64,000 bases of DNA from contig OY253666.1 of NCBI GenBank assembly GCA_958009055.1, positions 24,001-88,000 of the forward strand. The letters are read 5' to 3'. A program made the translations under genes and the position numbers. Shown in pieces: positions 63,945-64,000 of the stretch. The notes beneath the pieces are model-generated. The model was not told the DNA's origin, ran no database searches, and saw only the letters and a program-made list of their open reading frames with translations. The stretch's first letter is position 1; each line of letters opens with the position of its first letter. This DNA comes from Choricystis sp. odSpoLacu1 (taxonomy: Eukaryota; Chlorophyta; Trebouxiophyceae).

Positions 63945-63995
63945 GTGCACCGTATTATTGTCGCATAAGCCTGAACAATAAAAAAAACGGTGCAC
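63945..63995. repeat. Inverted repeat upstream of ycf1
   Basis: GTGCACCGT (63945-63953) pairs with ACGGTGCAC (63987-63995) near the window edge. It probably belongs to the 3' end of a neighbour beyond the edge. Confidence 0.45.
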
Positions 63996-64000
63996 TTGTG

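Overview
The window is a stretch of chloroplast genome from a green alga of the core Chlorophyta, most likely Trebouxiophyceae. The evidence is gene content. It carries photosystem, cytochrome b6f, ATP synthase and Rubisco genes, a plastid-encoded RNA polymerase, eubacterial-type ribosomal proteins and a full set of plastid tRNAs. It also carries genes that Chlorophyta with large gene sets retain: tufA, minD, chlB/chlL/chlN, chlI, ycf20, cemA, rpl19, psaM, psb30 and ycf1. The lineage within the class is inference. No introns were seen.

Layout. 0-4.3 kb: rps19 (partial), rpl2, rpl23, trnN, cemA, trnD, ccsA. 4.5-8.3 kb: chlL-chlN, then psbA. 8.6-12.9 kb: psbM, trnS, trnR, the psbB-psbT-psbN-psbH cluster, minD. 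13.0-16.2 kb: three clustered tRNAs, ycf3, atpE-atpB. 16.4-19.9 kb: 5S, 23S, trnA and trnI, with no 16S gene beside them or elsewhere in the window. 20.1-25.6 kb: petA, chlI, petD-petB, three tRNAs, psaC, ycf20, trnM. 25.8-31.6 kb: rbcL, rps4, trnT, psaI, trnV-trnfM-trnE, rps14-rps18-rpl20, a C-terminally extended clpP. 31.8-36.0 kb: rpl19-tufA-rps7-rps12, psaJ, trnP, trnW, psb30, psaM, psbK. 36.2-47.4 kb: rpoC2-rpoC1-rpoB, trnC. 47.5-51.2 kb: trnY, trnL-UAA, chlB, trnH, psbJ-L-F-E, trnL-GAG. 51.4-54.8 kb: atpA-F-H-I. 55.6-60.2 kb: psaA-psaB. 60.8-63.9 kb: ycf1.

Most genes lie on the minus strand in bacterial-type operons. The 3' end of many units carries a perfect or near-perfect stem-loop, with stems mostly of 10-23 bp. 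Many 5' regions carry an extended -10 box, TGGTATACT or a close variant. Together they suggest a compact, sigma-70-like transcription layout with RNA 3' ends set by hairpins.

The observations most worth a second look are: a class II (long variable arm, Ser-like) tRNA with a CAU anticodon at 13361-13446; an rRNA operon without 16S; a clpP tail of about 190 residues whose coding sequence contains a perfect 22-bp inverted repeat; perfect palindromes in most spacers; and G-homopolymer tracts of 10-17 bases.
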